In this document: in pieces, positions 51,257 to 61,980 of the stretch | Layout of the letters: the number at the start of each line of letters is the position of its first letter | Position numbering within the stretch: position 1 is the stretch's first letter | NCBI RefSeq assembly: GCF_947507565.1 | Contig: NC_089182.1 | Coordinates: 2,790,001-2,854,000, forward strand | DNA: 64,000 nucleotides | Direction: 5' to 3' | Origin: Oscarella lobularis | Lineage: Eukaryota > Porifera > Homoscleromorpha > Homosclerophorida > Oscarellidae | Notes under the pieces: generated by a model | Seen by the model: the letters and a program-made list of their open reading frames with translations, nothing else | Database searches by the model: none | Told to the model about the DNA's origin: nothing | Program-made: the position numbers and the translations under genes

Positions 51257-52239
51257 ATGGATAAACTCCGTCTCCTTGTCGTTCAGGAAGCAGAAGAGAC
51301 GCGCGAACATCTCGCCAGCTCTCGCCGTCTAGTGAAGAGCGATCGAATAGCTTCGCGAGTCGAATTTGGTTTCAGGAGACGAATTTCTTGTGAAAGCGAA
51401 GCTATCGTACGAAAAAGCGCTCGATCAAGGCGATCTCGTGCAAGCGACCACTCATTGGCTAAAAGTAGAAACGCGAGAATCCTCTTAGCTGTCGTCTATC
51501 TCTTCTCCAGGGTCGCCTAGACGCAACTTACTCTGTAGAACAAGTTCTCGTCGCGGAAGAATTTTCTGACTTTGCGCGCACGCGCAGTTTGCTTAGTGAG
51601 ATTTACATGATTGATTAATTGAATTTATCTATTTTCGTACTCTAGGAAAATTGTCTGATGGATTGGACGTTTATTTAGAACATGCTCCTCCTGATGTAGA
51701 CATACAGGAGTGCATAGAATGGCGACAGGGAGCATTGGCTTATATGTATTGTAGCACTGTGAGACAAAATGAAGAGCGTCTCAAAACAGTGCCACTCCAG
51801 TATGAAGAGGTATGTATGATGACGTCACGTGTGTGTAACTGCATGGGTTAATTAATTAATTAAGATGCTTCGGTTTGGAATCGATCATTTGAAAAAGATG
51901 TTAGATGTCAGGCAGCCAATCAGAGGAAGCGTCGAGTGCAAAGACTCAGATACAAAGGAACTTCTAGAATATGGTAAAAAAATCAATAGTTATGCTGATT
52001 TAAATATATTATTTTGTTTTGTAGGAGCTTTTAGTGATACTCACGTTCTGGGGCTCATGTACCTTGGGGAGATGTGCGATTGGCTGAGAAACTTGAAATT
52101 GGAAGACGAAGAAAATCGTCAAATTACTGATTTGGAACAAACCGTATTGAAAACGTATGTCAAATTGACGGAAGGACCGCTCAAAAGTCACGGCTGGTCG
52201 TCAGCGAACGCACGTAGTCTTCTTTCCAAGCTAGAATAA
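51257..52239 (+). CDS. RIMOC1: RIMOC1 (C5orf51) homologue, copy 2
   Basis: Same exon layout as copy 1: MDKLRLLVVQEAEETREHLA, a second exon with KALDQGDLVQATTHW (three codons shorter than copy 1), LDATYSVEQVLVAEEFSDFA, DGLDVYLEHAPPDVDIQECI, MLRFGIDHLKKMLDVRQPIR, GAFSDTHVLGLMYLGEMCDW, and a C-terminus ANARSLLSKLE. The last three exons are nearly identical to copy 1. The unresolved exon 1/2 junction is shared by both copies, which argues against a recent sequencing error. The gene is 78 bp upstream of ZRANB2 on the same strand. Confidence 0.82.
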
Positions 52240-52316
52240 AAGAAGAGACGTAAAATGTCACGTGTCGAGCACGACACGCCTTTTTCTTTTGCGTCATCAC
52301 GATTCCCGGACGCAAG

Positions 52317-53373
52317 ATGTCGGGTGGCTTTCGAATGTCCGAAGGAGATTGGGTTTGCCCCGACTCCAAGTTCGTTTCGACGATCGCTCTCGCGTTCGAT
52401 CGTTACTCCTGACTCTCGCCTAGATGCGGCAACGTGAATTTCGCTCGCAGAGACAAGTGCAATCGATGCGGCACAGGTAAAAGCGGAAGAGAGAGCGCTT
52501 TTAGACAAAGAAAACGGTTTTTCTCGTAAATAGCACAACCCGAAAAGGACCCAGAAGTCAAAGTTTCGGGCGGGCACGAAATCGGCAAGGCGGCGGCGGA
52601 GAAAAGCGGCGGACTCTTCAGCTCGAACGATTGGCAATGCAAAAGGTTTCTAGTCACGTGACCAAAAAGCGATTACGCCAACTCCCGGTTTTTTTGCGCA
52701 GTTGCGGCAACGTGAATTGGGCGAGACGACAAACGTGCAACATTTGCCACGCGCCCAAGTTCGTCGTCGAAGAAAAGAGAACTGGTACAGTACAGTCAGT
52801 CAGTGGGCGTGGTGGCGCGCGCGCGCTAACGATGGGTTGCCATAGGATTGGGTGGCGGATACAAAGAGAACGACGACGTCGAATACGTCGAGAGAAACGA
52901 CTCTGACGGAGAATACGACGAGGTAGAGGGCTTTTTTTGCGTTGAAATTAATTATTGAGAGGTTTTTCCAGTTTGGACGGAAAAAGAAGAAATTTCGAAA
53001 AGCTGTAGCTCCCGTGTGTGGGGGAATGGTCTTAGCGAGGTCGATTGATATTAATAAATGCAGGGTGAGGAGAAAAACGGAAGAAATAAGGAAGAAATTC
53101 AAAAGGAGGAAGAAGAGGAGGAAGAGGAGGGAGATGACGAGGATTTATCCAAATATAATTTGGACGACGATGAGGAAGAGGGATCAGACGAAGACGCGGG
53201 AAAATACGATCTAGCAGCTGAATCGTCGGACGAAGAAGAAGAAGAAGAAGATAAAACTATCAAGTAAAATTAAATAATTATTTTTAATATTTTCTAATTG
53301 TGTTGCTAGGAAACGGGAGAGAGAAAAGGCGGAAGGCGAGAATTCGGCGGCGAAACGGCCCAAAGATGGTTGA
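52317..53373 (+). CDS. ZRANB2: ZRANB2 homologue (two RanBP2-type zinc fingers, acidic C-terminus, no RS domain seen)
   Basis: MSGGFRMSEGDWVCPDSK splices to CGNVNFARRDKCNRCGTG (finger 1), then EIGKAAAEKSGGLFSSNDWQ, CGNVNWARRQTCNICHAPK (finger 2), then KENDDVEYVERNDSDGEYDE, FGRKKKKFRKAVAP, and an acidic exon with DDEDLSKYNLDDDEEE and DAGKYDLAAESSDEE, ending KKREREKAEGENSAAKRPKD. Each block has its counterpart in vertebrate ZRANB2, an RNA-binding splicing regulator whose fingers recognise single-stranded GGU. Introns are 50-100 bp with consensus sites. The arginine-serine tail of the vertebrate protein is not found: the frame closes with TGA at 53371-53373. A splice into a further exon near 53455 is possible. 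Confidence 0.92.
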
Positions 53374-53784
53374 GGTTCTAAATGGTTTTGCCTGCTTTCT
53401 ATATCTTGTCTAATTTGTGATACTTTCTTCACTTTTATCTCGTTTTGCTTCTAGGCGCGCAGCTGAAGACAGAAGAAAACGAAAGGAAGAGACGAAAAAG
53501 AATGACTACATTATGCATGTGTTCCCTTTGCTAGCGCGCGCATTCTCTGTGTCAATTTTCCCTTTTAAATCGTCCTTTAATTAGAAAGTAAATTGCTAGA
53601 AAAACCGCATAGCCATTTATCATCATCATCACGTGATACAACGCAATGCAATGGGCCTTTCCAACCAAAATTCAACTATAAGAAATCCGTTGGGGGCGCG
53701 TCAATATCAGACAAACTTTAGCTAAGATTCTATCCACTATATCAACTAATACTCTAAAAAAATGCACTAAGAACGAAGGATAAA
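53374..53784. other. Intergenic, converging 3' ends of ZRANB2 and GLIS
   Basis: About 410 bp. A possible extra ZRANB2 3' exon begins after 'ttctag' at about 53455. The rest is AT-rich apart from 'tgctagcgcgcgcattc' at 53529 and a CACGTGA element at 53631. No independent gene is seen. Confidence 0.5.
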
Positions 53785-56700
53785 CTATACTTGTTGAGGA
53801 ATATGCGTGAACTTTCCCGCGGAATCGTAAGGGTAAGATGAATCGGAGCCCTGACCGAACGAGGGCGGTGGGGGCCCCCCTTGGGCATATTGTCCCTGTG
53901 GCACGCCACCGCCGCCTCCGTATGAGAGATTCTGCTGCTGGGGCGGTGGCAGCGGCGCTGCGAACCCGTTCTGACCCACGACGACGTTCGGACTGGGCTG
54001 CATGGGCGGCTGAGACGGCGGCGCGTGACCGTAGTGCATGCCGTGATCCGGATTGTGATACATGGGCCGATGTTCCACCGTGCTTCGTTCCGTCATATCG
54101 AGCGAAGATCGACGAAGCGGTTGTATGGTTAGACAGTCGTGGAGGCCGTCGCCGCCACCGTTGACGGTGCCGCCAAAGGGGCCGCCGTTCCCGTCACTGG
54201 ATCTCGCCTTATTAGGAAGGGAGGGGAATCCGTTAGAACACACAAACACGTGGGAGGTAAATAAATATGAATTGATTACTCTTTTCTTGATGTGTTGCTG
54301 GTCCTTGAGAGCATGTGTCTTGGCGTGTTTACGCAGGGAGCTCGGGTCCGTGTAGCGCTTCGAGCAACCAGGAACTTGACACGCGTACGGTTTCTAATAA
54401 TAATAATAATAAGGATTCATATGCATGGAAACAGCGGGGGGCAAACGATACCGTATCCACGTGCGTTCGCTGATGTTTCGCGCGGTCCGACGAATTCGAA
54501 AAGGCTTTGTTGCAGCCGGGCGCCTGGCAAACGTACGGCTTTTCGCCCGTGTGCGAGCGCATGTGAATCTTGAGATTCTCGAGTCGCGAGAACGCCTTTG
54601 TGCAGCCGTCGAACTAAAACAATAATTAATAATGATAATAACGGTCCATTAGCAAATCATCCAGCCGACTCACCGTACACTTATTGGGCTTTTCGCCCGA
54701 ATGAACTCGCATGTGAATTAGCAATTTATAGCGCGCATTAAACGGTTTTTGACTGCGACTGCAGCCCTGCCAAAAGCACGTGAAATCCTCGCCCTTGCGC
54801 TGATCGATGTGAATCTTCTCGATGTGTCGAACGAGATCCTCCTGCTCCGTGAACACGCAATCGCACTGAATCCAACGACAGATGTGCTGCTTCGGTTCGT
54901 CGTCGTCCAGAATGCCAGCAAGAACGTCGGGAACAGGCGATCCTAATGACGCTAAGTCCGTATAGTTGGCGTAATGTTGGGGCGGCGGCTGAGGCGGCTG
55001 TTGCTGTTGCTGATATTGATATCCTCCGCCGCCTCCTCCTTGTTGGTCCATGTATTGAGTGCTTTGTGGCTCGTGACCTGATTGGCTGTAATAGAAATCG
55101 TTGGCAACTGTTGTCGCAGTTGTGGGCGGGTGATGATGATGGTGATGGTATTCCTGAACTTGTTGTTGCGGCTGCACGTGAAACTGCGACGCGTCGCCGT
55201 TATATTGATCAATTTCCATGGGCTGATTAGCGTAGATTTGAGAGTGCGTCGACGTCATCGTCGTAGCGTATCCGCCGCCGCCGTTATGATGATCCATATT
55301 ACGCATTTGAAGATTCTGCATGTGAGAACGAGGCTGATAGACTCCCGGAGGCTGAGGCGGAGGCATGGCCCTTTGCTGATGATGATGACTCTGATGAGTC
55401 AATGCCATCGACTGCTGTTGCTGTTGCTGCTGCTGATAGGGTTGATGATGAAGCGGCGGCGGTTGACTCACGCCACCAAAAGTCATTTGCTGTCGCTGTT
55501 GAGGCATTACAGGCTTCGAATAGGGTTCGGATAAAGGCGGCGGAGGTCTCATCGCCGTCCCAGCGAAAGTATTAGCAGGAGAAGTGAAGAGCCCGTTCTG
55601 TTGCTGCTGTTGTTGTTGCTTTGGAGGAGGCGGAAGAGGAGCTTGGAATTGCGGCTGTTGTTGCTGTTGAAATTGAGGTTGAGACTGACTTTGAACCATA
55701 GGTGTTTGCTGTTGCTGTTGTTGTTGCTGCTGCTGTTGGTGCCGTAGCACTGCAGCTTGCAATGCCGCTGCCAATGCAGGACCCTCCTTGATATATCCCG
55801 GTCCACGAAGGCTGCTTATCTTTGATCGAACGACGGCACTCGACGCTTCGCTGTCGCTTGCATTGATATATGGATTGCGGGGTAATTTATTCGGATTGAG
55901 ACACGGCGTCCCGAGCTGATGTCCAAAGGATCCCGACGCACCAGGAGCGGGAGAGGACGAAGACAAAGCGCCATTGATGAAGGCAACAAGTGACGTAGGT
56001 GACGTTCGAATAATCGAGTTCAAATCCATCAAATCAGACAGTGACGGCGATATGGAATGCGCCCGCTTTCTCGCCATGGACATAGCGGTGCGAGTTGGTC
56101 TCGGACTGCTGCGTATGAGCGACGACAAATCCGACATATTGAGTGGTATAGATAAATTCGATTCAAGGAGACTGGGATCAAAACTGATGCCGCTGCTGAT
56201 GTCACTGAATTGAGGCGGCTGTTGATGGTGATGATGATGGTGGTGATGATGTACCGTATATCCGGACGCTCCGGCGGCGGCGGTGGCCCCGCCCCCTTGA
56301 CTGCCACTAGCGCTGACAGGAGGAAGGGGCTTCAACGCGCTATGATTCCATTCCGGTTTGATCTGACTGGGTTCAGGAAAGGGCGAAGGTCCGGGAGTCA
56401 TCCGGATTGACGATACGTCAGACGGTGCCGGCGATTGAGCCGATGCCAAGTGATAGAGCGGCGCGGGTCGTCGCGTTACGCCGCGCGCGTGCGCGCCGCC
56501 GCCGTTGCCGCCGCCGTTGCCGCCGCCGCTATTGCCTCCGGAACCGTAACTGTAATGTTGCTGATTATGCTGAGGCGGATAAGGAACGGCGAAGACTCCC
56601 TGCTGCTGCGGCGGCTTGGATGCTGTTTGCGATTCGACGGCGTTGCGCGGATCTTTTGGAGGCGGAGCGAAGAAAATCGCACCGTTGCTGTTATCGGGTT

Positions 56701-56800
56701 TTTCGTCGCTCCCGAACGGCTGACCGCCGCTTACGAGGCTGCGTCGCTTCGCTAATACAGGCAATTGAGTTCGCGGCGTCGGTCTTCCGTCGTTCGACAT
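53785..56800 (-). CDS. GLIS3: GLIS-family five-zinc-finger transcription factor
   Basis: ATG is at 56800. Exon 1 (to about 54673) encodes a 700-residue low-complexity N-terminus (poly-Q, poly-H, Pro/Gly/Ser-rich) followed by [40 protein letters not shown] and [20 protein letters not shown] (fingers 1-2). Exon 2 (about 54614-54462) has [20 protein letters not shown] and [28 protein letters not shown] (fingers 3-4). Exon 3 (about 54395-54287) has [20 protein letters not shown] and [19 protein letters not shown] (finger 5). Exon 4 ends in a Pro/Gly/Gln-rich tail. GLIS rather than GLI or ZIC is favoured by the HALKDQQ-KK junction after finger 5 and the following DCLTIQPL, like the GLIS1/3 E-CLVLQQL segment. 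It should bind GLI-type sites. Confidence 0.92.
55400..55740 (-). repeat. Poly-glutamine tracts in the GLIS homologue
   Basis: Several runs of CAG/CAA codons (complement ctg/ttg) encode Q stretches of 5-11 residues near 55405-55435, 55598-55620 and 55708-55737. A run of nine histidines is encoded near 56228-56257. These are coding microsatellites likely to vary in length between individuals. Confidence 0.85.
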
Positions 56801-57641
56801 GGTTTCGCTGTCGATTTCGGCGCGCGCGCGACGCCACGTTTATATACGGGGACGATGCGAAAGCGATTTGGTCTTCACGATCGCGTGTCGTGCTCGAAAT
56901 CGATGGAAACGACGTCGCGTCGAACGGGGGGGCGACGCGGCGTTTGATGACAGCTCAAGCTGGGGGGTCTCACGGGTTTATGGGCAACAGCGATTCGTAA
57001 TTCAATTAGGCGAGTCCAATGAGGAAATTGGGGCGGTGCGACGAAAAGCAGATCGAGTTGCACACCGTAAACATGCTAAAGATTCGCCGCAAGAACGCTT
57101 GAATCGGCCAAACGACGCGTGTTTTGCGTCGTATGGCCAGATGGTATTGAAGGCTTTTATTCGCGCCACGCGTCGTTGCCCCGCGGGGTTTTGGGTGCGA
57201 CTGCGCGCGCGCACGTCAGCTGTGATGGCATCTCGTTAGGTAAACAGATTCGATTTCGCCCAAGAATTTTATTGCTAGAGTCAAGGGCGTGATTTGTAAT
57301 ATTCTAATATAGTTTGATCTCGCGTTTTTTTGGAAGAGTTTCGCTGGCCTCTAATTAAGTGATTGCTACAAAAATACCGTACGGATGAGCCGCAAGATTG
57401 ACTCTAGTGACGCAACTCTTCCAGCGGATATTTTTAGTGAACGTCATCCAGGTCATTTGACGACCACATCCGAGTGGTACATTAGGAAGGCCATTAGGAA
57501 ACGAAAAATTAACCCTCCCACGCAAAACAACGCGCGTTACGGCAAAAAGACTGACACAATTTTTTCTTCGATAATACAATAATAAATCAACCCTCCCCTA
57601 ACCCACTGCAAAAAGATTTTTCCGATTTTTCTGACGTTGTT
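56801..57641. other. Upstream region of GLIS and 3' flank of C18orf32
   Basis: 840 bp without a supported gene. The first 300 bp is GC-rich and probably holds the GLIS promoter and 5' UTR. Open frames here on both strands have no recognisable protein features. The remainder is AT-richer with nothing distinctive. Confidence 0.5.
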
Positions 57642-57875
57642 CTATTGAACTTTTTTGGATTCCTCGATCGAATCCGGTTTCGGCGTTCCTTTGCTTGCCA
57701 CCGGGCACTCTTCGCCATTTTCTGACGTTTTCTTCGTCACGGGACAAGAGGGAGAATCTTTCATTGGCTTGAGTTTCCATCCAAAGTATTTCCCCACGAT
57801 AGGAACGCAGTACTTGTTCCACAGCCAGACGAGAAGCGGAATTACACCGTATATAATGCAGGGAACGCACACCAT
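57642..57875 (-). CDS. C18orf32: C18orf32 / UPF0729 small membrane protein
   Basis: 77 residues in one exon from ATG 57875. The hydrophobic start MVCVPCIIYGVIPLLVWLWN matches the MVCIPCIVIPVLLWIYKKF of human C18orf32, followed by a KYCVPIVGKYFGW amphipathic segment and a hydrophilic, lysine-rich tail (CPVTKKTSENG, CPVASKGTPKP). Length agrees with the family (about 76). The human protein associates with ER and lipid-droplet membranes and has been reported to activate NF-kB signalling. It is divergently arranged with DMAP1, 137 bp apart. Confidence 0.9.
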   Translation of the reverse strand: MVCVPCIIYGVIPLLVWLWNKYCVPIVGKYFGWKLKPMKDSPSCPVTKKTSENGEECPVASKGTPKPDSIEESKKVQ

Positions 57876-58012
57876 GGCGATATTTCAAGAAGAAGAAGAA
57901 GAAGAAGCGAGTTGGAGAGAGAGATGGTGTGATAACGCGCGCTAAACGGTGTGATTTCTCGCGATTTGCGTACATCGTTCGCTGTTTTCTGCATTTTGCC
58001 TCGGCTATTGCG
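57876..58012. promoter_or_regulatory. Bidirectional promoter C18orf32 / DMAP1
   Basis: 137 bp between the two ATGs, with 'gataacgcgcgctaaacg' at 57931-57948, the clearest copy of the recurrent TAACGCGCGCTAAA motif. No TATA box is seen. Confidence 0.65.
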
Positions 58013-60416
58013 ATGGGAGACGACGTCAGAGACATTCTCGATATAGAGGGGCCCCATTCGGGGACTCCTCTAAGCGTTTCCAAAGAAGCGATCATTGGAT
58101 CGGCTAAGGCGAGTAGAAAAGCCCAAATGAGAGCGAAATATGACGCAAAAGTTGCAGAAACCTCCAAAGAAGTCGGGATCGACGTTCAAAAGGCCAGAAG
58201 GAATGGCCAGAGAACTCTACGCACTTTTATATAGCGATAATAAGTAATTAATTAAGAAAATAATTAAATAATTAAGGTATCGATTTTTCGTAAAGAACTG
58301 ACGTACCGCCTTTGATTCAAACGGATACATTGAGTGGCTACAAACAGAACAAGGCTCAATTGGGCCAAAATAGGCCAAGGCCATGGAAGTGGATGCCATT
58401 TAAAAATCCGGCTAGAAAAGTAATTTAATTAATGGTTTTAATTCTTGATTTATTTTGGGAGAAAAGGATTCGGCTGTTTTGTATCATTGGAGAAGAGTAG
58501 CAGACGAGGGGAAATCGTATCCATTTGCAAATTTCAATAAGGTCATAAATTAAATTAAATTAAATAGAGAAACAGGCATGTTAATATCAATATCAGACAG
58601 TAGACGTGCCTACGTACAGCGACGAAGAATATCTGGCAAGAAAAAGATAGAAATTAAAATGCATATAATTAGTTACTGTATCGCCATAGAAACATCTCCA
58701 CGAAGAGTATCCTTCCACGTGGAGCAAAGATGAGACAGATCATCTGTTTGATTTATGCAGGCAATACATAATTAATTAATTAATTAATTAATTAATATTA
58801 TCATTGATCAGGAGATTTGACTTGAAATTTACAATTGTACACGATCGCTATGACAGCAAAAAATTCAACGTGAAAACCCAATCCAATCTATATCATTTAA
58901 TTAATTAATTAATTAAGCCTCGAACAATTGAATCACTGAAAGAGAGATACTATTCAGTCTGTAACAAGTTGGCAAAAGTACATTATAATAAGAAGAGTGA
59001 CCTAATTAATTCTATTGATTCAATTGATTTTAATAAAGATTCGAAGTGTGAGAGGAAATCATCTTGTTGTTCCGGCTGTGTGTCATTTCGACGCTCAGCA
59101 CGAAACGGATAGAAAGGCTCAGCTAGAGCGCTTATATAGTCGTACCCAGGAACAAGTTAATATAAAAAAAGGAGGTGTCTAATCATAATAATAATTTATT
59201 GTCTTATTTAATTCGAGGTGCAAGAGGAGGAGACCCTGCTTGGAGAATTGAAAAAGATTGAGCAGCGAAAACGGGAGAGGGAGAAGAAGCAGCAGGATTT
59301 GCAGAAAATAATTGCGGCAGCGGAAAACTCAGAAAAACAGTAGAAAAAAATAATTGAATAATACTAATTATTATTATTATCCTTTGAAAAAGACTTCATA
59401 AGACGCCAAAGAAAGTGTTGCATAAGAAGAAAGTTGCTACTCCTTTTCTTATGGGGTCAAGTTTGACGTCAATTCCGGAAGGAGCTCCACTTCCTGTGCG
59501 TGTGTCAATGTTATTTGAATCTATAATTGATATAATCTATTCTTTAGATTGGTGAGCCTGGGAGTTCTTCTGCTTCGAAGGCTCTTGATAAATCAGGTGG
59601 CGTCTTTGTGAGAAGTAGCAAGGTGAGAAGAAATCGAATTAGAAAAATCAATACTCTTAATTAAACTTTATGTATTTATTTATTTTTTAGCTTAAAATCC
59701 CCTCCTCTGTTGGTCAAAGGAAACTCAAAGTGATTGAAACCCTATTGGACGACTTTGGCATAAGTATCAATATCGTTTCTAAATTTCAATTTGAATTATT
59801 TTTTGTGAAGATTTGACTCCCATGCCCACGGAACAAGTTTGCACGGAATTCAACGAAGTCAGGTAAACGAGATCAAGAAAAATGTGTGACGTCATAATTT
59901 ATATTTTAATTTAGAAATGATATCTTGTTGCTACTTGATTTGAAAGCGGCAGTGGATTCGTGCGAATACGAATTACAAACGCTCAGGTAAGAAATCTAAA
60001 ATTAGTATATGACATTAATTAAAAATATTTCTAAATATTTAAGACACCGTTTTGAAGCGGTGACGTCAAAACCGGCCAAAGAACGACTTCCAGCTCATCT
60101 CAGTAATTTTCCTACGTCATTTACATTATTAATCTTATTTTTTATTGTGATACAGAAACTGTTCTAGATACTTTCAAGGTAATTCAATGGATGTTAATTA
60201 TGTAGTGTTATTGATTTTTGATTTTTAGTCTCTTTCCACGCATTCCGCTCTTCTTGTCATGGACGCTGTCATGTCGGGTCCAAGTGCGGGAGGAATTGTA
60301 AAATAAATAATCACGTGACATATAAATATATAATGGCTGTTTCTTAGCAACGTAGACGACGCGTTGCTACGTTGGAACACGGTGGCAATCAGTACAAAAA
60401 AGCGAGAAGGTTTTAA
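58013..60416 (+). CDS. DMAP1: DMAP1 (DNA methyltransferase 1-associated protein 1; NuA4/TIP60 and SRCAP subunit)
   Basis: Exon 1 begins MGDDVRDILDIEG as in human DMAP1. A 45-nt intron (about 58112-58156) then restores the frame to PPKKSGSTFKRPEGMARELY then ALLYSDN. Further exons give RPRPWKWMPFKNPARK, LYHWRRVADEGKSYPFANFN, PTYSDEEYLA, WSKDETDHLFDLCRRFDLKF (SANT/Myb-like), TIVHDRYDSKKFNVKTQSN, ESLKERYYSVCNKLAKVHYN, ETLLGELKKIEQRKREREKK, LKIPSSVGQRKLKVIETLLD, LTPMPTEQVCTEFNEVRNDI, then DSCEYELQTLRHRFEAV. It ends YKKARRF at 60416. The order and content match the whole family; there are about 13 exons. It acts in histone acetyltransferase/chromatin-remodelling complexes and with DNMT1. Confidence 0.95.
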
Positions 60417-60483
60417 TTGATAAAAAGGGATAAAAATAAGTGCTCACGAGAAGTTTGAGTAAATAATTAAAAAATTGAGATTG

Positions 60484-61980
60484 TCATGAGGTGGGCGGAG
60501 CCTTGCCCAATTTCTTCATCTTCGCCCAATATTCGTCCACTTCGAGATTTTCCCAATCCTTTTTCTTCAGCGGCTTGAAGAAACTAATAAATAGAAATTA
60601 ATTAAATAAAATTGTAATCGTTGATTTCAACTTTTCCATGACGTAATCGGAGACTTCTTGTTCTTTGGGAGACAATGATGATCCCGTTACAACGTCTATG
60701 TTCGCTTGCAAATTGGTAAGACTAGTATCAATAGATAAATAGGTACATACATAGAGATATTTAAATTTTTATTTTAATTAACCTGGCTGTGCCTACGAGT
60801 GTTGTGGGGATTGAAGGCTCAGCTAGAGAAAAATACATGGCTAACTTGGATAGATCCGTGCCTTGGCTCTAGCACATAAACTAATTACGATTATTTAATT
60901 ATTTGTGATGTTCTGCTGACTTGGCAGTATTCGGCCGCTTTTCTGCACGTTTCTTTGATTTCTTGCGTGGCTGGATGCCACTTGGGTGGGCCCCGATTTG
61001 AGAGGAGACCCATTGATAATGGAGAGGCACTCATGACGCCAATTCCTCGTTTCTGAGAATGCAAAAGCGTTGGGGTATAAAATATAATGGATTATGAGTA
61101 ATACTTCAAAAAACTGCATGTAATCAAGAAGGGTTGTATCGTTCATGGAATAGTGGCAGTACGTCAATGCTGTGTCAACTTGAACGGACGTCCCTTCGAC
61201 CATTTTACTGTAAATAGAAGAATAGAAGGCGAAATAGTGATCAATTTACATACACGAAATTTTCCATTGGATAGCCAGTTAGCCCAATGAAACGACATTT
61301 TCCCATTTCCTTGATTTTCTGCAACGTGGGAATCGTTTCTTCGCACACCATTTTGAGCGACGGAGCAAATTCAGGATCATGCACCTAGGCAATAAAATAA
61401 CCAGCAATAATAGCCCCTGTATAATCTAATTACCTGGAGAAGATCAACGTAGTCAATCTTGAGCCTCTCCAGACTCTGATCGATGCTACGCAACGTTCTT
61501 TCCGCTGAGAAATCAAACATCTGATCCACTTCCGGTCTATAGCGACACGCCTTCGTTGCTAGGTAATAGGCCTCGCGTGGAATCCCTTCCAATGCCTAAT
61601 TAAGAATCAGTAGTACTGTATCAATGCCTCTGCGTTATTGCGCATGCTCAGACTTAATTAGATTTTAATATTTTATAGATAGCGAGTCCACCTTTCCTAG
61701 AACTTCTTCGGATCGTCCATGGCCATACCAAGCGGCAGTGTCTATGTAATTAATTCCTTTTTTTATGGCCGTTCGCACGACTTGAATAGCCTCGTCGTCG
61801 TTCGTCTTCCGGTAGACGTTTCCCAGTGGTGACGCACCTTTTTAGCGAGTGTGTGAGATTTCTCGTGGAATTTTTCGACTTTTTAGCGTGCGCTAAAGAG
61901 TCTCGAAATCGAAGGATCGGTGTACCTAGACTGACGATCGATACGATCATGCCCGTGCGACCGAGAGGCCGATACTTCAT
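60484..61980 (-). CDS. Aldo-keto reductase, L-galactose dehydrogenase-like
   Basis: ATG at 61980 starts MKYRPLGRTGMIVSIVSLG; the first intron runs from about 61926 to 61842. Following exons give GNVYRKTNDDEAIQVVRTAI, INYIDTAAWYGHGRSEEVLG, GIPREAYYLATKACRYRPEV then DYVDLLQVHDPEFAPSLKMV, MGKCRFIGLTGYPMENF, VDTALTYCHYSMNDTTLLDY, KRGIGVMSASPLSMGLLSNR, TQEIKETCRKAAEYCQ, and TTLVGTASLTNLQANID. The AKR tetrad is visible: D in YIDTA, Y in WYGHG, K in LATKA, H in LQVHD. The GPPKWHPA segment and overall layout fit the L-galactose/D-arabinose dehydrogenase subgroup found in plants and many invertebrates; the animal substrate is unknown. An in-frame upstream extension to 62109 could be a longer N-terminus. 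The stop is 68 bp from the converging DMAP1 stop. Confidence 0.9.

Larger units (their letters stand above)
47787..52529. repeat. Second copy of a tandem segmental duplication (receptor + RIMOC1 + ZRANB2 5' end)
   Basis: The ~4.74-kb block from 47787 to about 52529 carries receptor E, RIMOC1 copy 2 and the first exons of ZRANB2. The preceding block ends with RIMOC1 copy 1 and the same ZRANB2 exons up to 'ggtttttctcgta', after which the copies diverge ('ctacaaatgatg' at 47787 versus 'aatagcacaacc' at 52530). Exon and intron similarity between the RIMOC1 copies is very high, so the event looks recent. Confidence 0.85.

Noticed and set aside
56407-57239. Arginine-rich plus-strand frames overlapping the GLIS 5' end
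   Set aside because: Composition follows GC-rich antisense of the GLIS N-terminus and promoter; no domain, splice support or start context was found.
57385-57582. 65-codon plus-strand frame between GLIS and C18orf32
   Set aside because: It is short, of ordinary composition, has no recognisable motif and no adjoining exon; left as unassigned intergenic.
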